Below the pieces are notes generated by a model. It was not told the origin of the DNA. It searched no databases and worked only from the letters and a program-made list of their open reading frames with translations. Shown here in pieces: positions 60,101 through 64,000 of a stretch of DNA of 64,000 nt. The DNA is from Notospermus geniculatus. Taxonomy: Eukaryota > Nemertea > Pilidiophora > Heteronemertea > Lineidae. The stretch spans positions 51,849-115,848 of the forward strand of contig NMRB01000738.1 of assembly GCA_002633025.1 (NCBI GenBank). Reading direction: 5' to 3'. The translations under genes and the position numbers were made by a program. Position 1 is the first letter of the stretch, and each line of letters begins with the position of its first letter.

Positions 60101-60148
60101 CGCACACTGCCGTCATTGCCAAGTAGGATGTTACCAGCTTTGATATCC
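51129..60148 (-). CDS. OXSR1: OSR1/SPAK (Frayed) Ste20-type kinase, 5' part missing
   Basis: Core exons, all in phase with GT/AG sites: 60148-59983, 59486-59385, 59146-59013, 58852-58744, 52725-52588, 52446-52290, 51856-51723 and 51233-51129 (347 aa plus stop). The kinase lies in WNK-OSR1/SPAK signalling and phosphorylates cation-chloride cotransporters. Visible marks: catalytic loop [14 protein letters not shown] (DFG), activation segment [17 protein letters not shown] with the threonine WNK phosphorylates and the APE motif, [15 protein letters not shown], then [14 protein letters not shown] and the C-lobe end. The PF1/S-motif is [20 protein letters not shown]. The PF2/CCT domain, which docks RFxV peptides, runs from [20 protein letters not shown] through [11 protein letters not shown] to [10 protein letters not shown] 12-residue tail ([12 protein letters not shown]) extends past the usual end. 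The N-lobe exons (glycine loop, catalytic lysine) are not visible; a gap begins 187 bases upstream. Two further in-frame exons are listed separately. Invertebrates generally have one co-orthologue of vertebrate OXSR1 and STK39. Confidence 0.95.
51490..51662. repeat. Perfect 79-bp inverted repeat (hairpin) in the last kinase intron
   Basis: The left arm is 51490-51568, the loop AAAA 51569-51572 and the right arm 51573-51662. The arms are exact inverse complements except that the right arm carries an 11-bp tandem duplication of GAATACATCAT. The hairpin lies 55 bases downstream of the 51723 splice donor, within the intron before the last exon. Confidence 0.9.
54217..54653. mobile_element. hAT-like MITE with TTTAAGAC arrays
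   Basis: CAGGGTGTCTACA at the left end and TGTAGACACCCTG at the right end form the terminal inverted repeat, flanked by direct TGTATG on both sides as a target duplication. Inside each end are runs of AAATTTAAGAC and TTTTTAAGAC. The ends and structure resemble hAT non-autonomous elements, although hAT duplications are usually 8 bp and only 6 match here. It lies in a kinase intron. Confidence 0.75.
55296..55370 (-). CDS. Candidate 25-codon cassette exon of the OSR1/SPAK gene
   Basis: A 75-nt block with a polypyrimidine-rich acceptor (TTTTCCTTTTCAG) and a GTAGGT donor, phase 0 at both ends, encoding [18 protein letters not shown] followed by KHLLPPG. It lies between the C-lobe exon (ending PQK) and the PF1 exon (starting VKRVPG), whose direct junction is also in phase 0, so it could be included or skipped without a frameshift. 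No homology recognised; it could be a chance open block. Confidence 0.4.
57093..58016 (-). CDS. Candidate large cassette or alternative terminal exon of the OSR1/SPAK gene
   Basis: A 924-nt open block (308 codons) preceded by a good acceptor (CCATTTCTTTCAG), lying between the C-lobe and PF1 exons. It starts [16 protein letters not shown], continues with a Ser/Pro/Gln-rich acidic region ([16 protein letters not shown]) and four tandem 12-residue repeats of [12 protein letters not shown] type, and ends near NMEEMVRML. Two GT sites, at 57104 (ATG|GTCAGA) and 57092 (CTG|GTATTA), both keep phase 0, so it could splice to the PF1 exon. If neither is used, a TGA at 57081-57083 follows and the protein would lack PF1 and the CCT domain. 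Composition suggests a disordered linker. The open length, acceptor and phase argue for a real exon; family comparison shows it is not part of the conserved kinase. Confidence 0.6.
57532..57677 (-). repeat. Coding 36-bp tandem repeat, about 4 units
   Basis: The 36-bp unit GACTCATCAGGCTGACATTC plus AGCGGTTCCTGTGGAG is repeated four times. As a multiple of three it keeps the frame and encodes [12 protein letters not shown] with small variation (S/C, S/P). It lies inside the candidate large exon of the kinase gene. Confidence 0.85.
59507..59684. mobile_element. pogo/Tigger-type MITE
   Basis: CAGTGGAACCTC at the left end, after TA, and GAGGTTCCACTG at the right end are the typical pogo-group termini. 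Inside, CTCTCTATTAAGGACACC is mirrored by GGTGTCCTTAATAGAGAG. It lies in the kinase intron between the exons at 59983 and 59486. Confidence 0.8.
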
Positions 60149-60334
60149 CTGCAAAGACACCACACAAAATCTATGAAAATTTTTTTATCTTTTTTAAAGT
60201 TCTGCACGCTACAGAATTTTCCACTCTGAATGTGGGCCATTTGAATTTAGCTCCAACAAAACAGCATGGAAGTTGTTGTGTTACAGTGACGCAGTAGCAC
60301 TTTCTATGAAATTTTACAGAGTCTGCTAATCTCA

Positions 60335-60871
60335 NNNNNNNNNNNNNNNNNNNNNNNNNNNNNNNNNNNNNNNNNNNNNNNNNNNNNNNNNNNNNNNNNN
60401 NNNNNNNNNNNNNNNNNNNNNNNNNNNNNNNNNNNNNNNNNNNNNNNNNNNNNNNNNNNNNNNNNNNNNNNNNNNNNNNNNNNNNNNNNNNNNNNNNNNN
60501 NNNNNNNNNNNNNNNNNNNNNNNNNNNNNNNNNNNNNNNNNNNNNNNNNNNNNNNNNNNNNNNNNNNNNNNNNNNNNNNNNNNNNNNNNNNNNNNNNNNN
60601 NNNNNNNNNNNNNNNNNNNNNNNNNNNNNNNNNNNNNNNNNNNNNNNNNNNNNNNNNNNNNNNNNNNNNNNNNNNNNNNNNNNNNNNNNNNNNNNNNNNN
60701 NNNNNNNNNNNNNNNNNNNNNNNNNNNNNNNNNNNNNNNNNNNNNNNNNNNNNNNNNNNNNNNNNNNNNNNNNNNNNNNNNNNNNNNNNNNNNNNNNNNN
60801 NNNNNNNNNNNNNNNNNNNNNNNNNNNNNNNNNNNNNNNNNNNNNNNNNNNNNNNNNNNNNNNNNNNNNNN
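60335..60871. other. Assembly gap (537 N)
   Basis: A run of 537 unresolved bases. It cuts the minus-strand frame at 60872-61551 and lies 187 bases upstream of the first visible kinase exon. Smaller unresolved spots are at about 56733-56736 (after a run of G), 45511 and 53786. Confidence 1.
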
Positions 60872-61551
60872 TAGAAAGGAGAGGTATCCCGCGGTTGTTT
60901 AGTTGGATCAAAGACTAGGACATTACCTTGGGGATCAATTTTAACGACTTCTAAATTATAAAAATGATCCGTCATGTCATCAAAAACAGGACGTTTATAG
61001 TAAGACAATAAGTCCAAATCTTTGAGAATTTTTATACTTCCGGTAAAAAATACGATTTCGATCCGGCAGAGGAAATACCAGATTTTGAATCTATACGTGC
61101 TCCTGAGTCCGCGACTTGTTTTAATGATATCAAGTCCTCCAACTTCTGCCGTACACATAAGAATTGAAAATGATTTACCAAACGCAAAATCTAGTTGATG
61201 ATACTTTGGATTATGACCAATTTTCTGCCTCAACGAACGTTTTTCAATTACAACCTCTCTTTTACCTCCATCGACGCTAAAAAGGTATAATTTTAAATGT
61301 TTCCAGCTTGAGTGCGTATCATTTTTGCATACAACAACGAACTCACTATCAATCTCACCCGCCACGTGCCAAAAATCCTTAATCGCAAAATTTTTCACCA
61401 CCTTGTAATATTTACCATTTTCTGCTGCTCCGTAGATAAATACATTGAGAAGATAGCTCGCATCAGACTTAAATGCGATGATGACGAGATCTAAAGAATG
61501 ATGGTAGTAAAGTTGATTCTCTAACTTGGGTAGATGTCCTCTAATAGCCAT
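60872..61551 (-). CDS. Unrecognised intronless reading frame, cut by the gap
   Basis: An ATG at 61551 (GTGAGATGGC) opens 226 codons that run without a stop into the gap. The protein begins MAIRGHLPKLENQLYYHHSL and contains FVVVCKNDTHSSWKHLKLYL, FGKSFSILMCTAEVGGLD and VVKIDPQGNVLVFDPT. Alternating short hydrophobic strands and charged turns suggest a beta-rich, possibly propeller-like fold, but no motif is recognised. The sequence is more AT-rich than the neighbouring genes. It lies upstream of the kinase exons on the same strand, so it is either nested in a kinase intron or on a separate contig joined across the gap. It could be a host gene, a retrocopy or foreign sequence. Confidence 0.5.
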
Positions 61552-61783
61552 CTCACGTACGGGACCTTTCTATATCGATTAAAGAGCGATATGTCGAAAG
61601 ACCCTTAGCTTAAAGAATAGGCTTCAGACGCCTTATATACAAGAACATAGACCCCTAAGGTTTTCCAAAAACCACCGATGTTCTATTTCTTTTATCTGTT
61701 TTTTTTGGAAACCGAATGGCGCGTCGTAAAATAAGATGTCCAGGACAAAACCACCGACTACACTAACATATTCACGCAGGGAG

Positions 61784-61903
61784 TTTTCGCAACCCCCCGA
61801 AACGCCAACGCGAACGCCAAACCCATTGTTAAATGCCACCAAGAGAGCCGCGAACAAAAGGATAGACGTTCGCGTTGGCGTTTCGTCGGGCGCTTTGCGA
61901 AAA
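61784..61903. mobile_element. Palindromic MITE family A, copy 5
   Basis: Arms CGAAACGCCAACGCGAACGC and CGTTCGCGTTGGCGTTTCG with the core AAGAGAGCCGCGAACAAAAG. Ends GAGTTTTCGC and GCTTTGCGAAAAC are close to those of copy 3. Confidence 0.75.
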
Positions 61904-62113
61904 CCCTGTCATATTTTTCACTGCCCCGTTTGCCAATGCCTCCAAGAAAAGATTGATGGAATAAGCCGGGGGAGGCACTGATAAATATGTCTCTGTTAAA
62001 TGTCCGCCGAACAATAAAGCTGGCATTGCGTGGCATACGGGGCATTCTCATTCCTTCCTTTCTTGGTTTTAGCCACCTGGAGGCCAAACCAAGAATCGAA
62101 TCGGACCGAAACT

Positions 62114-62275
62114 TGGTGTCATACGTCACCTGACCTTGGGGTATATGAACCAAGTTTCAGATCAATAGCTCCAGCGGTTACAAAACGTGCCCCGGCCTGC
62201 TAACGGACGACGCGACGGACGCCGACGGACGACGGACGCTGCACCACGACAAAAGCTCACGGGTGAGCTAAAAAT
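62114..62275. repeat. Dispersed repeat ending in a GAGCTCAC hairpin, copy 2
   Basis: Contains GACCTTGGGGTATATGAACC, AAGTTTCAGATCAATAGCTC, a GACGGACGCCGACGGACGAC tract and the end AAAGCTCACGGGTGAGCTAA. Related to 46611-46756. Confidence 0.65.
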
Positions 62276-62304
62276 ACCATTCAAACGTTCAATCTGTTTA
62301 ATAC

Positions 62305-62553
62305 CTGTTTAAACCAGAGTCTTGTTCCCGTCACCGTCGGCCGACATTCCCGACCAACGGTGCTAATGATCAGTCTACACTGTCTGTACTGTGCTCCCAA
62401 CTCTGCTTTCCTTTGGAAAGTTTGACAATGGTCAAGAGCCAGACACAGGCAGCTGCATTCAATTGTCGAATAAACTGTTGCATAGTATGTTCCATTTTCA
62501 AATCTCTCGTGGAATAGAAGTTTAAACAATGCAGATCGAAGAAAGCTCGCCAT
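62305..62553 (-). CDS. Possible exon of a PAN/Apple-like extracellular protein
   Basis: From the ATG at 62553 an open frame of 83 codons ends at a GTATTA donor (AAACAG|GTATTA). It encodes MASFLRSALFKLLFHERFEN, then YSTIECSCLCLALDHCQTF and YRQCRLI. The spacing C-x-C-x5-C...C resembles PAN/Apple domains, in which the first cysteines pair within a CL..C..F pattern. The N-terminus is only weakly signal-like. The next exon was not found downstream (61552-62280 is repetitive). Could be a chance frame. Confidence 0.3.
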
Positions 62554-63467
62554 TGGTCTGGCGGAATCAAAACATTTGAATAAATGTAACCCGGACTCTG
62601 ATTGGTCAAGGCGACTTTCAATGTATGAACCGCGCGGGACGTTCACGTGTAATGACCGAAATGAGGTCTCCTTCGACGCTTGCTGGGCCTTTTCCGCTAT
62701 TAATACTGCCACCGCTGTATCCAGAACAATATTTAGTGAGTTTTCGCTACCGCCGGGTTCGGCCAACGACTACGTTTATCTATTGTTCGGGTATACTCAG
62801 ACAATAGAAAATCATAATCTGAATGTCGTCATCGGTCTATCCAGGCGATTGCGGAAACTCTCTATTACTTTTACCAGACCATAACTTATGACGTATCTCC
62901 TAGATAAAAGAAACGATTGTGATTTCATAACTGCTGTTTACAGCAGTTTACATTTTGAACTGTAACCACAATCACGAAATCACCCGATCTTTAATAAGTC
63001 GTTGCTACGATAAGAGATGTCGTCATATGTCACCACTCCAGGACGATATCAGACGACATCAAGACGTGTCATCGTAAATTCCTCTTCCATTGCCATTGGA
63101 CTCATTATTAGTAGCAGATCTCATTGATCCATTCAACATATCATATCGATCGGTGCTTTGAAGAAAACAATCGGCCTGCAGTCTTTTCACAACATCACTC
63201 GTCAAATGTAGTTGTTCCTTTTTTTCTGGACAATCAGCCACTGTTATTGTGTAGTTCTGATGCAAGGTCGTGTTGTTGTCGAATCATCTAACTTCATACC
63301 CTGTAATATCCTATCATAATAATGCTTGTCATGGTGTCCTGAATAACTGGGTGTACATTCTCTCTAAGAGATATCCTAAGTATGGAAGGGACCATGTTCA
63401 TCTACAAAATATACAGTTCATATCTTCGCACAAAATCATTTATCAAGAGACTGTCCAAACTATTGCA

Positions 63468-63638
63468 CGAGTCCTCATTTGGAAGAGATTGTACACAATC
63501 TTGAACGAGTCCTCATTTAGAAGAGATTGCACACATTCTTGGACGAGTCCCCATTTGGAAGAGATTGCATGTCCAGGCCTTAGACGAGTCATCATTGTTT
63601 GGAAGAGATTGTACACAATCTTGAACGAGTCCTCATTC
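63468..63638. repeat. 38-bp minisatellite, four units plus part
   Basis: Units begin ACGAGTCCTCATTTGGAAGA and continue GATTGTACACAATCTTG, with lengths of 38-41 bp. The flanking plus-strand frame is open through it because the unit lacks stops. No gene. Confidence 0.85.
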
Positions 63639-63684
63639 TGACGCCAACGTTATCATCATCTAGGTCTGGTACACTTGTAATGGC

Positions 63685-63923
63685 TCAGGCCCTCGACACA
63701 GATTCATTAGTCGAGAACAATTCATTTGTCCGAATGGTATTCCCTGTCAGTGTATCGTAGTCACTCGTAGTTACGCTTGTAGCCGCGTGGTGGATGACTC
63801 GTTTGACTTTTATGTACCAAACAGAGACGGGAAGGTAGATGAGAAATACTGTTGCAAACATGGTGCCACATGTAGCGAAGTAGAAGGCCTCCATGTTGGA
63901 CGGGGCAGGGTCCCACTTGAACT
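63685..63923 (-). CDS. Last exon of a membrane protein, 5' part beyond window
   Basis: The acceptor TCCATTTCCAG at 63924-63934 opens an exon in phase 1 encoding 78 residues to a TGA at 63685-63687. It starts FKWDPAPSNMEAFYFATCGT, with one membrane-spanning segment at about residues 11-36 (AFYFATCGTMFATVFLIYLP then VSVWYI), followed by basic residues (KVKR) and a Ser/Thr-rich tail of about 40 residues, as for a cytoplasmic C-terminus. This is either the final helix of a multi-pass protein or the anchor of a single-pass one. Family not recognised. Confidence 0.55.
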
Positions 63924-64000
63924 CTGGAAATGGACGAAGAGGTACATGTTGAAGAATGGAAATCATTATCTAAGCGTATTTTTGTCATCAGAGCACGGTC

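Larger units (their letters stand above)
61552..63684. other. Intergenic or intronic region with repeats
   Basis: Contains MITE family A (61784-61903), the dispersed repeat with a GAGCTCAC hairpin (62114-62275), a possible PAN-like exon (62305-62553) and a 38-bp tandem repeat (63468-63638). A minus-strand frame at 63059-63265 has no ATG and no usable acceptor upstream and is not called. No kinase N-lobe exon was found here. Confidence 0.5.

Noticed and set aside
63059-63265. Minus-strand frame ending in a Ser/Asn-rich tail
   Set aside because: No ATG, a stop immediately upstream and no splice acceptor in between.

Overview
Eukaryotic nuclear DNA from a marine invertebrate. The genes have many short exons with GT/AG introns, the non-coding DNA is full of small inverted-repeat elements, and there are short gap characters typical of a draft assembly. 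Three intronless receptors of the sex peptide receptor / myoinhibitory peptide receptor family, a family known from protostomes and not from vertebrates, point to an invertebrate. A lophotrochozoan (mollusc, annelid, brachiopod) is my best guess; a non-vertebrate deuterostome cannot be excluded. All recognised protein genes lie on the minus strand.

Layout. (1) 239-5095: seven complete exons plus a predicted short first exon of a secreted protein of unknown function; the gene runs off the left edge. (2) 5.1-12.85 kb: no gene recognised; inverted-repeat elements and a 41-bp minisatellite. (3) 12.85-21.5 kb: three single-exon G protein-coupled receptors in the same orientation (400, 400 and 409 aa). 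The first two are recent duplicates; the third is more diverged. (4) 21.5-41.9 kb: about 20 kb with no convincing gene, rich in MITE-like elements and tandem repeats, ending with a decayed tRNA-Thr-like sequence. (5) 41.9-46.2 kb: a complete seven-exon gene for a UBA / coiled-coil / UBX protein, a p97/VCP adaptor of the UBXN1 (SAKS1) type. (6) 46.2-51.1 kb: repeats, including a tRNA-derived SINE. (7) 51.1-60.15 kb: the OSR1/SPAK (Frayed) kinase from the catalytic loop to the C-terminus, in eight conserved exons, with two further candidate in-frame cassette exons. Its N-lobe exons are missing; a 537-base gap begins just upstream. (8) 60.9-64 kb: an unrecognised intronless reading frame cut by the gap, a possible PAN-like exon, repeats, and the last exon of a membrane protein that starts beyond the right edge.

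How the genes fit together. They do not form a pathway. The kinase would act in WNK signalling to cation-chloride cotransporters, the UBX protein in ubiquitin/p97 protein handling, and the receptors in neuropeptide signalling. The receptors form a local paralogous cluster in which extracellular parts have diverged while long transmembrane and intracellular stretches stay nearly identical in DNA sequence. The least explained items are the secreted protein at the left, the 0.9-kb repeat-bearing cassette exon in the kinase gene, the reading frame beside the gap, and a perfect 79-bp hairpin in the last kinase intron.
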